64,000 bases of DNA from NCBI RefSeq assembly GCF_024584705.1, contig NZ_CP097384.1, forward strand, positions 3,472,001-3,536,000, given 5' to 3'. The stretch's first letter is position 1. The number at the start of each line of letters is the position of its first letter. Positions 8,546 to 17,417 of the stretch are shown here, in pieces. The notes beneath the pieces were generated by a model. The model did no database searches and had not been told where the DNA came from. It saw nothing but the letters and a program-made list of their open reading frames with translations. Origin of the DNA: Blastopirellula sp. J2-11. GTDB taxonomy: Bacteria > Planctomycetota > Planctomycetia > Pirellulales > Pirellulaceae. A program made the position numbers and the translations under genes.

Positions 8546-9751
8546 TTACAAACTGCTGCTCATCCGGAAGATCGGCAGCAACAGCGCGATGACGACGACG
8601 AGCACGATGCTCGCCATCACCAGCAACATCATGGGTTCCAACAACCGCACGGTCAGATCGAGCCGACGTGACGTCCGCTTCTCGAGACCATCGGCGATTT
8701 CGACTAACACCGTGTCCAGCGAGTTTGACTCTTCCGCGACGCTGATCATTTCGACCACGTTCCGGGGGAAGTAGCCGGAGGCTGACAACGGACTCGCCAA
8801 CGATTCGCCGGCGCTGATATTCTCAGAAGCGTCTTCGATCGCTTTGGCCAAGATCAGATTGCCGGCGGCGTCGCGACTGATTTCTAACGAACGGATGATC
8901 GGCACGCCGTTTTTCAGCATCGTTCCCAACACGCGGCAAAACCGCGCGACGGCCAGCGACAACAAGATCGAACCGAGCATCGGCATTTTGATTTTGATCC
9001 AGTCCCAGCGGCGACGTCCGGTCTCGGTTTTTAGTTGTAGGTTGATGTAAAACGCCAGCGCGACCAGTCCGATCAAAAGTGGAATGCCAAAATTTTTGAC
9101 CGACGTGCTGAACCACAACAGCCAGTCGGTGATCGCCGGCAATTGGCCCCGCTCACGCAAGCGAGCAAACAGCTCGTCAAACTGCGGCACAAAGACCAGT
9201 AGCAGAAAGCCAAGCACGAACGAGCCGACCACGCCGAGAAAAACGGGATAGGCGAGCGCACTCATCGTGCGGCCCTTCAGATCTTCCTGATCTTCGGTAA
9301 ATTTGGCGACGCGATCGAGCGCATCTTCCAGGAATCCACCCTCTGCGCCGGCGCGAACCATGTTGGTCGCCATTTCGCTGAACGCTTTCGGATGGCGGCG
9401 CATCGCTTCGTCGAGCGAAGCCCCTTCTTCGACCCGGCTGACGATGTCGTCCAAGATTTCCTGCAGCGCGACGTTCGACGCTTGTTCACGCAGCACTTTC
9501 AACGATCGCATCAGCGGCACGCCGCTGCGGATCAAAGAAGAAAGCTGCGCGTAAAGGATCGCCGATTGTTGCGCGCTGACTCGCTTGCCGCCGATCCGAA
9601 ACCCGCTTCCTTTCGACTCGGCTTTCACTTCAATCGGAAAAAGCGACTTCCCCGACAGCTGCACAATCACGTCTCGCTCGGTCGCCGCCGACAGCACGCC
9701 GTTGACCTTGCGGCCGGTCGTATCTCGCGCGATGTAAGTGAAGTCAGGCAT
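8546..9751 (-). CDS. gspF: GspF/PilC inner-membrane platform protein
   Basis: 401 residues, normal for the family. Two T2SSF domains are visible, each ending in hydrophobic segments (VFLGVVGSFVLGFLLLVFVP, LLIGLVALAFYINL, and the C-terminal LLVMASIVLVVVIALLLPIF). Typical family strings include YAQLSSLIRSGVPLMRSL and FCRVLGTMLKNGVPIIRSLE. The protein anchors the GspE ATPase to the pseudopilus base. It lies between gspE and gspG with 57- and 39-base gaps. Confidence 0.93.
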   Translation of the reverse strand: MPDFTYIARDTTGRKVNGVLSAATERDVIVQLSGKSLFPIEVKAESKGSGFRIGGKRVSAQQSAILYAQLSSLIRSGVPLMRSLKVLREQASNVALQEILDDIVSRVEEGASLDEAMRRHPKAFSEMATNMVRAGAEGGFLEDALDRVAKFTEDQEDLKGRTMSALAYPVFLGVVGSFVLGFLLLVFVPQFDELFARLRERGQLPAITDWLLWFSTSVKNFGIPLLIGLVALAFYINLQLKTETGRRRWDWIKIKMPMLGSILLSLAVARFCRVLGTMLKNGVPIIRSLEISRDAAGNLILAKAIEDASENISAGESLASPLSASGYFPRNVVEMISVAEESNSLDTVLVEIADGLEKRTSRRLDLTVRLLEPMMLLVMASIVLVVVIALLLPIFRMSSSL

Positions 9752-9808
9752 CGGAGGCTACAGCAAAATGAGTGAGATCGAAAAGAGTGGATTCGTGAGC
9801 AAAACGGG

Positions 9809-11536
9809 TCAGGCAGGCGCCGAGACGCCGACAGCTTCCGGCTTCGTGACGCGCAGGATTTCTTCAACGGACGAATCGCCGCTCAGCGCTTTGCGCCAGC
9901 CATATTGTCGCAACGTGAGCATGCCGTTCTTTTTGGCGATCTGTTTGATCTTGTGCGTACTGAGCCCTTCGTGAGCAAGCTCGCGGATTTCTTCGGTGGT
10001 GATCAACAACTCGTAGATACCCATTCGGCCGCGATAGCCGACTCCGCGACACTGGCGACATCCGGTCGGCTGCTGCAGTTTGCCTCCGGCCGCGATAAAG
10101 TCATCCCACGGAAAATCAGCCGGCAGTTCCCCACGCTTCGGCACATAGGCGACTTTGCAGTGCGGACAGAGCTTGCGAACCAGGCGTTGGGCCATCACGC
10201 CTTCAATCGTGCTGGCGATCAAAAAGGGTTCGACTCCCATATCGATCATTCGCGCAAAAGCGCCAGCCGCATCGTTGGTATGGAGCGTACTGAACACCAA
10301 GTGCCCCGTCAGGGAGGCTTGCACCGCGTTTTCGGCCGTTTCTTTATCACGAATTTCGCCAACCAGCACGACATCGGGGTCATGCCGCAAAATACTACGC
10401 AGCGAAGCGGCGAAGGTGAGCCCGATCTTGGGATGGACCTGAATCTGGTTGATCCCGTCCAGCTGATATTCGACCGGGTCTTCGGTCGTGATGATCTTGG
10501 TCGACTCGTCTTGGATTTCAAGCAGCGAGCTGTAAAGCGTCGTCGTCTTTCCAGAACCGGTCGGACCAGTCACCAGCACGATACCGTGCGGCAACGAAAT
10601 AATGCTTTTGAATTGTTGATAGACGTCTTCGTCCATGCCGAGCGTGCGCAGGTCGAACGAGAGCGAACCCTTGTCGAGAATACGCATCACGATGCTTTCG
10701 CCGTGAATCATCGGGATCATCGAGACGCGGATGTCGATCTCGCGGCCGCGCACCTTCAGTTTGATGCGGCCGTCTTGCGGCAGACGTTTCTCGGCGATGT
10801 TCAAGCGCGACATGATTTTCAAGCGGCTGATGATCGCCGCCTGAAAATAGTTGATCTCCGGCGGGACTGGCTGCGAGTGGAGCATGCCGTCGATGCGGTA
10901 CCGGACGACCAGGCCGTTGCCTTGCGATTCGATATGCACGTCGCTCGCGCGCGATTCAATCGCTTCAAACATGATCTCGTTGACCAAGCGGACGACCGAG
11001 GCCTCTTGGGCCATTTCGGAAAGTTCCGAGCCGTCCGATTCGATATCATCCAGCAGTTCGATATCGTTGTCGCCGTCTTCTTCCTTCAGCGCGAGCAGTC
11101 CTTCCACCGTCTCGCCGCCGACGCCCAAATTGGCTTTGATCAGCTTGGCGATCTCGACCCGCGAGGCCAGCACCGGCACCACCGACAAGCCGGTGACGGC
11201 GGCGACTTCGTCCAGCGGGTACAGATCAAACGGATCGCTGGTCGCAACAATCACACTGCCGTTACGGCGCTGCAGCGGAAATAGAGACTGACGATAGATC
11301 AACCGCTGCGGCAACGTTTTCAACAGCGAGAGATCGATATCGGCGGTGGTTAGATCGACAAAATCGAGCCCCACCTCCACGCCGAGCGCTTTCAGCGCGT
11401 CTTCTTCCTCGACAAATCCCAACTCCACCGCACGTTCGATCGCGTCTCCAGGCAGCTTTTGTTCGCGACGAACGATCTCTAACTGTTCGGCTGAGATCAA
11501 TCCATGACGTACCAAGATTTCGCCGGCTTCAACCAT
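9809..11536 (-). CDS. gspE: GspE/PilB-type secretion ATPase
   Basis: 575 residues from the ATG at 11536 (MVEAGEILVRHGLISAEQLE), the usual beginning of the family. An in-frame ATG at 11617 would add 27 low-complexity residues; neither has a clear ribosome site. Domains in order: an N1E/MshEN-type domain, the N2E domain (SDVHIE, RYRIDG), Walker A GPTGSGKTTTL near residue 330, Asp/His boxes, Walker B DPDVVLVGEIRD, and a zinc-binding tetracysteine (CPHC near VAYVPKRG, and CRQC). It powers pseudopilus assembly from the cytoplasm and is the first gene of the operon. No terminator is seen between it and gspF. Confidence 0.93.
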   Translation of the reverse strand: MVEAGEILVRHGLISAEQLEIVRREQKLPGDAIERAVELGFVEEEDALKALGVEVGLDFVDLTTADIDLSLLKTLPQRLIYRQSLFPLQRRNGSVIVATSDPFDLYPLDEVAAVTGLSVVPVLASRVEIAKLIKANLGVGGETVEGLLALKEEDGDNDIELLDDIESDGSELSEMAQEASVVRLVNEIMFEAIESRASDVHIESQGNGLVVRYRIDGMLHSQPVPPEINYFQAAIISRLKIMSRLNIAEKRLPQDGRIKLKVRGREIDIRVSMIPMIHGESIVMRILDKGSLSFDLRTLGMDEDVYQQFKSIISLPHGIVLVTGPTGSGKTTTLYSSLLEIQDESTKIITTEDPVEYQLDGINQIQVHPKIGLTFAASLRSILRHDPDVVLVGEIRDKETAENAVQASLTGHLVFSTLHTNDAAGAFARMIDMGVEPFLIASTIEGVMAQRLVRKLCPHCKVAYVPKRGELPADFPWDDFIAAGGKLQQPTGCRQCRGVGYRGRMGIYELLITTEEIRELAHEGLSTHKIKQIAKKNGMLTLRQYGWRKALSGDSSVEEILRVTKPEAVGVSAPA

Positions 11537-11696
11537 GATTGGGGCAGTTAATGGGATAAGGGGTGAAAAGGAGGAGGCGGAACTTATTGTAACTGTTCGT
11601 CCCCCAGATTGGCTCATTTGTTCGCTAGATTGTTTGTCTACTAAGTTCCAACGCCGGAAATGGCGCCAAAGTTTCGCAAAACATGCAAACCGCGAC

Positions 11697-11735
11697 GAAA
11701 AAACCCCTGGCCCGTGCGGGCGAACCAGGGGTTTT
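11697..11735 (-). terminator. Intrinsic terminator
   Basis: Arms AACCCCTGG (11702-11710) and CCAGGGGTT (11725-11733) form a hairpin. On the minus strand it is followed by a run of T. It lies just after the stop of the Spy/CpxP-like gene and separates that gene from the gsp operon. Confidence 0.8.
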
Positions 11736-11758
11736 CTGGTTAATTTTCACTCGCACGC

Positions 11759-12520
11759 CTAGATGCTGTCGTCACCGGCAGGCGTTCGGCCGCGACGGTT
11801 ATTCTGATTGCCGCGGTTGTTCGGGCCGCCTCGCCCGCCGAACTGCAATTCGTACGGTTCGCCGAGTAGTTCTTTCCATTTCGCTTGCTGCTCCGGCGTC
11901 AGCACGCTCAGCAGCTTTTCTTCCGCTTCTTTTTGGGCGGCCGCCAACTTCTCACGCAGCTCTTGGGTGACTTCTTCTCGCTTTTCACGCAACTGGGCGA
12001 TCTGCTCTTCGGTCAAACCCAAAGCTTCGACAACGCGCTCATTGGTCAAAGCATTGGCTGCGCCCGTTCCGCCGCCAGGACCGCCGCCGCGAGCGACTTG
12101 CTGCTGTAACGCAATTTGCTTCAAGCGAGAAACTTGATGCGGCAGCAACACCTTCTCCATTTCAGACTTCACTTCGGTCTGAACTTCCGCCATTTTGGCC
12201 TGCATCGTTTCGCGAAATTCGGCCCGCTCTTCTTCGCTCATGTCGCGAAAATTGCCCATTCCTTGGAAGACTTCGCGCATTTTTTCGCGAACGGAATTCT
12301 GGATTTCACGGATCTCTTCATATTGGGCGTCGGGAATTTCCAGTTCTTCTCGAACTTGCTGGCTGTTCAACAGGCCAAACTCGTCACCGCCGCCGCCAGG
12401 TCCGCCAAATCCGCCGCCAAACCCACCACGTCCGCCGGGACCTTGGGCCAGCGAGAGGGAGCTGAGCGTAACCACAAGTGCCGCAACCATTAACGACAAA
12501 CCGGCAAATCGATATTTCAT
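11759..12520 (-). CDS. Secreted Spy/CpxP-like helical protein, Gly-rich
   Basis: 253 residues with a signal peptide (MKYRFAGLSLMVAALVVTL, cleaved near LAQ) and a Gly-rich linker (GGFGGGFGGPGGGG). Two related helical blocks follow, each starting with a leucine-rich turn (LLNSQQVREELEIPDAQYEE and LTNERVVEALGLTEEQIAQ) and continuing in long charged helices with LTPEQQAKWKELLG. This LTxEQ pattern resembles the LTxxQ motif of CpxP/Spy periplasmic chaperones. The C-terminus is rich in Gly, Arg and Asn. A terminator follows directly. Function is inferred from motif resemblance only. Confidence 0.55.
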   Translation of the reverse strand: MKYRFAGLSLMVAALVVTLSSLSLAQGPGGRGGFGGGFGGPGGGGDEFGLLNSQQVREELEIPDAQYEEIREIQNSVREKMREVFQGMGNFRDMSEEERAEFRETMQAKMAEVQTEVKSEMEKVLLPHQVSRLKQIALQQQVARGGGPGGGTGAANALTNERVVEALGLTEEQIAQLREKREEVTQELREKLAAAQKEAEEKLLSVLTPEQQAKWKELLGEPYELQFGGRGGPNNRGNQNNRRGRTPAGDDSI

Positions 12521-12734
12521 GACCGTACTCTCCGCATCGAAAAGACGAAAAAAGCCTTAAAAGGCGTTTGTTGATGAATCTCCACCGTAAATCTAACCCG
12601 CAAGAGGGCCCGAGGTTCCGGCGATTTCGGCTTGATTCCGATAAAACCGAAACAACCGATCGACCGCTCGGTTAATAATAGGTATCTCTACTTGCTGCTT
12701 TTATTTCCGGCCCTCCTATGAGGACGATTCCGCG

Positions 12735-14069
12735 ATGCGAAACTTCATTCTGCTGCTCGTTTTAGCTCTCTCGCTCCCTTTGATTGCCCAGGCCCAAGGT
12801 CCCGGTGGGGATCGTGGGAATTGGGGCGGACGCGGCGGTGATCGCGGCGGCGATGATCGTGGTAGAGACCGCGGCGGTGATCGCGGCGGCGATGATCGTG
12901 GTAGAGACCGCGGCGGCGATCGCGGAGGAGATGATCGTGGTAGAGACCGAGGTGGCGACGATCGACGGCGTAGTTTTGATCCGACCGAAATGCTGAAACG
13001 TATGGACCAAAACGGCAACGGTGTGCTGGATGATAACGAAGTTTCGGATCGGGCTCGCGGTTTTCTCGATCGGATGAAAGAACGCTCCGGCTATACCGAC
13101 AAAGGCCCGATCAATATTGAGAAACTGACCGCCGCGATAAAAAAACAAAGCGAAGGAGCCGAGCCGGCAACCGTTCCCGGTTTTGGTGAGAGCGACGGCC
13201 TGGAAGCAGCCAAAGGATTTGACGCGCCCCCTCCCTACACCGGAATGGCGCTGGAAAACAAGTTTGACCAGAAGACGATCGACAGCGTCACCAGCATGCT
13301 GGACCGCTATGACAAAGACAAGAACGGCTTTCTCGACAGCTACGAATGGTCGGGCGCTCGCTGGCGCACTCCGCCGGAAGGTTCCGACCTGAACAAGGAT
13401 GGTAAGCTCGATCGTCTGGAACTCGCCAAACGCGTTTCTGGTTTCTCGGCAGGTGGTGACAAAGACAAAGATGACGATGGCGGGGGAGATCGACGCGACT
13501 CCGGCGACAAAGGGGACGTGCGCGAAAACGCGAAAGCCCTGTTGAAACAACATGATAAAAACGGCAACGGCTACCTCGAAAAAGAGGAATGGTTCAAAAG
13601 CGATCTCGGCAACTACGACAAGAACCGCGACGGCAAAATCTCGACCGATGAACTGGCTAGCCGCATCTCAAGCTTCGCCAACCGGTCATCATTTGCGTCC
13701 AGCCGCGCCGAGGATCAAAAAGTCGAAACCTATCGCTTTTTGAGCCCGCTAGAGCGTCTACCGAAAGGGTTGCCCGATTGGTTTAACACGAACGACGCCG
13801 ACGAAGATGGTCAGATTCACATGAGCGAATACTCGGTCGTCTGGTCTGACAGCAAAGCGGAAGAATTCGCCCGGTACGACCTGAACGGCGACGGCTTTAT
13901 TACGGCCAAGGAAGCTTTAGGGGGCGGAAGTTCGACTTCGTCCACTTCCTCGACTTCGTCCAGCCGCACTTCTTCTTCGACCGCGTCGGCGGCGCCATCG
14001 GAACGGAGCGGCGGACCGCCGTCACGAGGTGATCGCCCGCGCAGCGGTTTTGGCTTCGGCCGTCGCTAG
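12735..14069 (+). CDS. Secreted EF-hand calcium-binding protein with RGD-type repeats
   Basis: 444 residues with a signal peptide (MRNFILLLVLALSLPLIAQA). A basic/acidic low-complexity region follows, made of 13-residue units RGGDRGGDDRGRD. At least seven EF-hand loops are readable: DQNGNGVLDDNE, DKDKNGFLDSYE, DLNKDGKLDRLE, DKNGNGYLEKEE, DKNRDGKISTDE, DADEDGQIHMSE and DLNGDGFITAKE. The C-terminus is Ser/Thr-rich and then Arg/Gly-rich. Loops show Asp/Asn at positions 1, 3 and 5, Gly at 6 and Glu at 12, so calcium binding is likely. The gene is divergent from the Spy-like gene and ends at a strong terminator. The biological role is unknown. Confidence 0.8.
   Translation: MRNFILLLVLALSLPLIAQAQGPGGDRGNWGGRGGDRGGDDRGRDRGGDRGGDDRGRDRGGDRGGDDRGRDRGGDDRRRSFDPTEMLKRMDQNGNGVLDDNEVSDRARGFLDRMKERSGYTDKGPINIEKLTAAIKKQSEGAEPATVPGFGESDGLEAAKGFDAPPPYTGMALENKFDQKTIDSVTSMLDRYDKDKNGFLDSYEWSGARWRTPPEGSDLNKDGKLDRLELAKRVSGFSAGGDKDKDDDGGGDRRDSGDKGDVRENAKALLKQHDKNGNGYLEKEEWFKSDLGNYDKNRDGKISTDELASRISSFANRSSFASSRAEDQKVETYRFLSPLERLPKGLPDWFNTNDADEDGQIHMSEYSVVWSDSKAEEFARYDLNGDGFITAKEALGGGSSTSSTSSTSSSRTSSSTASAAPSERSGGPPSRGDRPRSGFGFGRR
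12831..12960 (+). repeat. 39-bp in-frame tandem repeat
   Basis: Three nearly perfect 39-bp units (12831-12869, 12870-12908, 12909-12947) plus a partial fourth, each coding 13 residues of the RGGDRGGDDRGRD unit. The copies are almost identical at DNA level, which suggests recent expansion by slippage. Confidence 0.85.
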
Positions 14070-14096
14070 ACCCCCAACATCAAAGTTCATTTCGCT

Positions 14097-14136
14097 ACAA
14101 CAGCCGCCTCTCGCCGAGCGGCTGTTGTTGTTTCTT
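14097..14136 (+). terminator. Intrinsic terminator of the EF-hand gene
   Basis: Arms ACAACAGCCGC (14097-14107) and GCGGCTGTTGT (14118-14128) with a 10-base loop, followed by TGTTTCTT. It lies 28 bases after the stop. Confidence 0.85.
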
Positions 14137-14201
14137 GGACAAGCGGAGCCCCCAGACGCGAGTTTTGATGTGCGTTATTTGTGGCCGAATAGAGTTCGGG
14201 C

Positions 14202-14232
14202 GCCCCGGATAGCGGAGCTATCGCGGCCAACC
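14202..14232. repeat. Half copy of the palindromic element (copy B)
   Basis: A single arm, reading GCCCCGGATAGCGGAGCTAT and then the CGCGGCCAACC end, matches the terminal repeat of the element at 937-1121 with one extra base. It is followed by AGTGCAACCTCAAAAC, which also flanks the copy at 23866-24137. Confidence 0.7.
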
Positions 14233-14272
14233 AGGGAAATAGTGCAACCTCAAAACGCGATCTGCGATGAGG

Positions 14273-15772
14273 CTACTTCGCCGCTTGCTTCGCCGACTCG
14301 CCAACCGTTAGTTCGCCGTCGCTAGCGTTGTCTTCGATCGTCGCGGGGTCAAACACCGGCAGTGTGATGCGGAAGGTGGTGCCGACGTCGGGCGCGCTTT
14401 CGATCTGGATACTGCCGTCGTGCGATGCGATGACCGCGGCGCAGATGCTGAGTCCGAGACCGGTTCCTTGCGTCGGTTCGCCGGGAACTCGTCTGCGATC
14501 GCCGCGGTAAAAACGTTCAAAGACCTTCTCGTGATCTTCTTCCCGAATGCCGCACCCGTTGTCGGCGATCGAGAGCTCCACCGTCCCGTTGTCGGCCGAC
14601 TTTTGGATCAGCACGTCAATCCGACCTCCCTCAGGCGTAAACTTGATCGCGTTGTCCAGCAGATTGTTGACCACCTGGCGAAGATGCTCGACATTGCCGC
14701 GCACCCAGCAAGATTCCATTTCGCTATGGAGCGTCAACCCATTCTCTTCGGCGGCGCCGCGGAACATATCGACCGACCTTTGCACAGCCAGATCCAACGA
14801 CATCCGATGGAGATGAAAGAAACGCCGATCCGACTCGGTTTCGGAGAGCAGCAACAGTTGATTGACCAGCGTCTCGAGATGATAGTTCTCTTCGATCAGT
14901 TCGCCGAGCAACTCTTGATAATCTTCGACCGGCCGCGGTTCGTTCAGCGTTACTTCGATACTGCTGCGAATCGCCGCGAGCGGCGTGCGCAGTTCGTGCG
15001 CCGCATTGGCCAGCAGATCTTGTTTCCGTTCGACATGCACGGCGATTCGATCGAGCAGCCCGTTGATTGTCGCCGCTAGTTGATCCATCTCGTCGCCGGT
15101 TCCCCGCCAGGGCAAACGTTCTTCAAGATGGCTAGGTCGCAACCGGGCCGAAGCGTGAATCATGTCCGATAGCGGTTCGGTGGCGCGCCCGGCGAGCCAA
15201 TATCCGCAGAGCGGCGCGAGCAATAATACGATGCCCGACGCGACCAAGACCTGACGATCGACACGCGTTAAATCGTCCCAAATCGGCCGCAAACTGGTTC
15301 CTAAACGGATCGACGCGATCCCTTCTTCCGGCTTGCCCAATTGGTGCTGTACGAATCGAATCGAACCAACTTCGATCGGTCGGGAATCGGCGATCTTCTT
15401 TGCGTAGTGCAGCGCCTCGTCCGGCGCTTTCGCGCTCGCCCAAATGACGTCCGAATTCTCGCCCATAAAAGCGACAAACCAACCATGCTGCAGGTGTCCT
15501 TCCGCATGCTGTTCGAGCGTCTGACGCATGTCGACCAGATCAATCGGACGTTCATTGAGCATCAATACGATTTGCCGCATATCCTCTGCTAGCAGCTGAT
15601 CCACTTCGTGATAGAGCGCGTAGCGAACCCCTTCGCGCAGCCCCGCTAGCGTCGCTCCTGCAGCCAACAATACGACGATCGCATTCCAGACCATCAGCCG
15701 AAATCGCAGCGTTTGAGACGCGGTTTTCAGGGTCTTCCAACGTTCGTTGATCCAGAGAGAGGAGGGACTCAT
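14273..15772 (-). CDS. Sensor histidine kinase (HAMP, HisKA, HATPase)
   Basis: 499 residues. First membrane helix at about residues 28-46 (LMVWNAIVVLLAAGATLAGL), a periplasmic sensor part of about 130 residues, second helix VLVASGIVLLLAPLCGYWLA, and a HAMP linker. The HisKA box AAHELRTPLAAIRSS has the phosphorylated His at about residue 259. ATPase boxes are N (NNLLDNAIKFT), G1 (DNGCGI), F (FERFYRG) and G2 (GTGLGLSI). It should autophosphorylate and signal to the OmpR-type regulator at 17418-18089. A porin gene on the opposite strand separates the two. The ligand is unknown. Confidence 0.88.
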   Translation of the reverse strand: MSPSSLWINERWKTLKTASQTLRFRLMVWNAIVVLLAAGATLAGLREGVRYALYHEVDQLLAEDMRQIVLMLNERPIDLVDMRQTLEQHAEGHLQHGWFVAFMGENSDVIWASAKAPDEALHYAKKIADSRPIEVGSIRFVQHQLGKPEEGIASIRLGTSLRPIWDDLTRVDRQVLVASGIVLLLAPLCGYWLAGRATEPLSDMIHASARLRPSHLEERLPWRGTGDEMDQLAATINGLLDRIAVHVERKQDLLANAAHELRTPLAAIRSSIEVTLNEPRPVEDYQELLGELIEENYHLETLVNQLLLLSETESDRRFFHLHRMSLDLAVQRSVDMFRGAAEENGLTLHSEMESCWVRGNVEHLRQVVNNLLDNAIKFTPEGGRIDVLIQKSADNGTVELSIADNGCGIREEDHEKVFERFYRGDRRRVPGEPTQGTGLGLSICAAVIASHDGSIQIESAPDVGTTFRITLPVFDPATIEDNASDGELTVGESAKQAAK

Positions 15773-15884
15773 GCTTTACCTTCAAGTTTTCAAACTAAGC
15801 AGTCGTATATTTTGTGAATCGCAAACTCGATCGCTAGCACTACGTGAATTCGGGAAGACCAGGCGCCTTAAGGGATTTTAATAG

Positions 15885-15897
15885 TTGACATCGTCAA
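15885..15897. promoter_or_regulatory. Small inverted repeat between divergent kinase and porin
   Basis: TTGACATCGTCAA has 5-base arms and lies 69 bases before the chosen porin start. It could be half of an operator or a promoter -35 box. There is no second copy to support it. Confidence 0.25.
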
Positions 15898-15965
15898 ATG
15901 AGAAAGCCGATGAGAATCCAACACCCCACTCCCTACGCCTAATACAAAAAACTGTCGGAAGTATC

Positions 15966-17390
15966 ATGATGATGCGCCGGATCGCGACCCTGATGTTCCT
16001 TCTTGCCTGTATAGGCTTTGTCCGCACGAGCTTTGGGCAGGAAGGCTACGTTGAAACCGATGTCGAACGACGTCTCCTCTCGATGGAGAGCGAAATCGAA
16101 TTGTTGCGCAACGAATTGGCCGCCGCCAAAACGGTCGGCAGCGCCCCCTACCAAGAGGCCTCCTATTCGACAGCTGCGGAAGAGGCCGGTTGGGTGATAA
16201 ACACCAACGTCGGCCTACCGCCGTGCCCTCCGGCCACAACTTATCCCACGTTGAAGGTCTCGGGCTTCTTTCACTTGGACTCGGATTGGTTCGACCAAAA
16301 TCAGGCGAATATCGCTACGGTTGGCGACATCCAAGATGGTAGCGGCTTCCGTCGCTCGCGTTTGGGCGTGAACGGCAAAGTCGCCGAAAACGTCAACTAC
16401 AACATGGAATATGATTTCGCAGTCAGCCAGGCCCGCTTCACCGACGTCTGGGTAAACTTTAGCGAAGTGGCCCTGCTGGGCAACGTTCGCATCGGTCGCT
16501 GGCGCCAGCCGTTCGGCATGGACGAATTGACGAGCGTGCGCGAACTGCCGTTTCTCGAACGTTCGCTGTTGTTTTCGATGTCTCCGTTCCGCCAAACCGG
16601 CGTCGGCTTCTACGATCACAGCGAAAGCGAAAACATGACCTGGGCCGCTTCGGTGATTCGCTATCAGACCGATAACTTTGGCAACACCGCCGGCGACAAC
16701 GGCGGCTATGGTTTCGTTGGTCGTTATACGATGCTGCCGATCTATCAGGATGATGGCGAACGCCTGGTGCATTTGGGCGCCGACTATTACTATGTCGATC
16801 CCTCCTTAAATACTACTCGCTTCGCATCGCAACCTGAAATTCAAATCGTCGACAGCACCGGGTTCCAAGGAAACATTCTATCGAGCGTTCCGCCGTTCAT
16901 CGACACCGGCGTGGTTCCGACCAACCACGTCAGCTCGTACCGCTTAGAAGCGGCCGCCGCCTATGGACGATTTTACGTCCAGTCCGAAGCGCAATGGCTG
17001 CAACTAGATCAGCTAGGCGGACCGAACCAAACGATCGAAGCGGCCTACATCCAAGGTCGCTACATCCTGACCGGCGAAAAGCTGCCGTACAATCGGAAGA
17101 CCGGCGTATTTGGAGCGATCACCCCCTTCCACGACGTGAAGCCCTGCTACGGCGGAATCGGCGCCTGGGAAGTGACGGCTCGATGGTCCTATGCGGACTT
17201 CAATGGCGCGTGGATTGGCGCCAACGCCGGTCCTGGTCGTCAATTGAACGACGCGACGCTCGGCTTGAACTGGTACGTCAACAAGTTTACCAAGTTCCAG
17301 TTCAACTACATCCATGCGATGTTGAACGATCCAACTCTCGGCGACAGCAACGCGAACATCTTCGCCGCACGCTGCCAGCTGGCGTTCTAA
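15966..17390 (+). CDS. OprO/OprP-like outer-membrane porin
   Basis: 474 residues from the ATG at 15966, which directly begins a signal peptide (MMMRRIATLMFLLACIGFV, cleaved near FGQ) and has GGAAG upstream. A start at 15885 would put 27 unrelated residues before the signal. After a short coiled coil (VERRLLSMESEIELLRNEL) comes a beta-barrel region with the family pattern LKVSGFFHLDSDWF, RRSRLGVNGKV, NMEYDFA, VRIGRWRQPFGMDEL and the terminal aromatic residue (ARCQLAF). OprP-type porins often pass phosphate or other anions; the substrate here cannot be told. It is flanked by the genes of a two-component system, which may regulate it. Confidence 0.82.
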   Translation: MMMRRIATLMFLLACIGFVRTSFGQEGYVETDVERRLLSMESEIELLRNELAAAKTVGSAPYQEASYSTAAEEAGWVINTNVGLPPCPPATTYPTLKVSGFFHLDSDWFDQNQANIATVGDIQDGSGFRRSRLGVNGKVAENVNYNMEYDFAVSQARFTDVWVNFSEVALLGNVRIGRWRQPFGMDELTSVRELPFLERSLLFSMSPFRQTGVGFYDHSESENMTWAASVIRYQTDNFGNTAGDNGGYGFVGRYTMLPIYQDDGERLVHLGADYYYVDPSLNTTRFASQPEIQIVDSTGFQGNILSSVPPFIDTGVVPTNHVSSYRLEAAAAYGRFYVQSEAQWLQLDQLGGPNQTIEAAYIQGRYILTGEKLPYNRKTGVFGAITPFHDVKPCYGGIGAWEVTARWSYADFNGAWIGANAGPGRQLNDATLGLNWYVNKFTKFQFNYIHAMLNDPTLGDSNANIFAARCQLAF

Positions 17391-17417
17391 GCAATTCCGG
17401 CGCGAAAGCGAGCTCAC

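Noticed and set aside
9905-11284. Long plus-strand open frame (459 codons) opposite gspE
   Set aside because: It is a shadow of the well-supported gspE gene, with no family features.
12762-13553. 263-codon minus-strand frame opposite the EF-hand gene
   Set aside because: The EF-hand frame has a signal peptide and seven clear loops; the opposite frame only mirrors it and its repeats.
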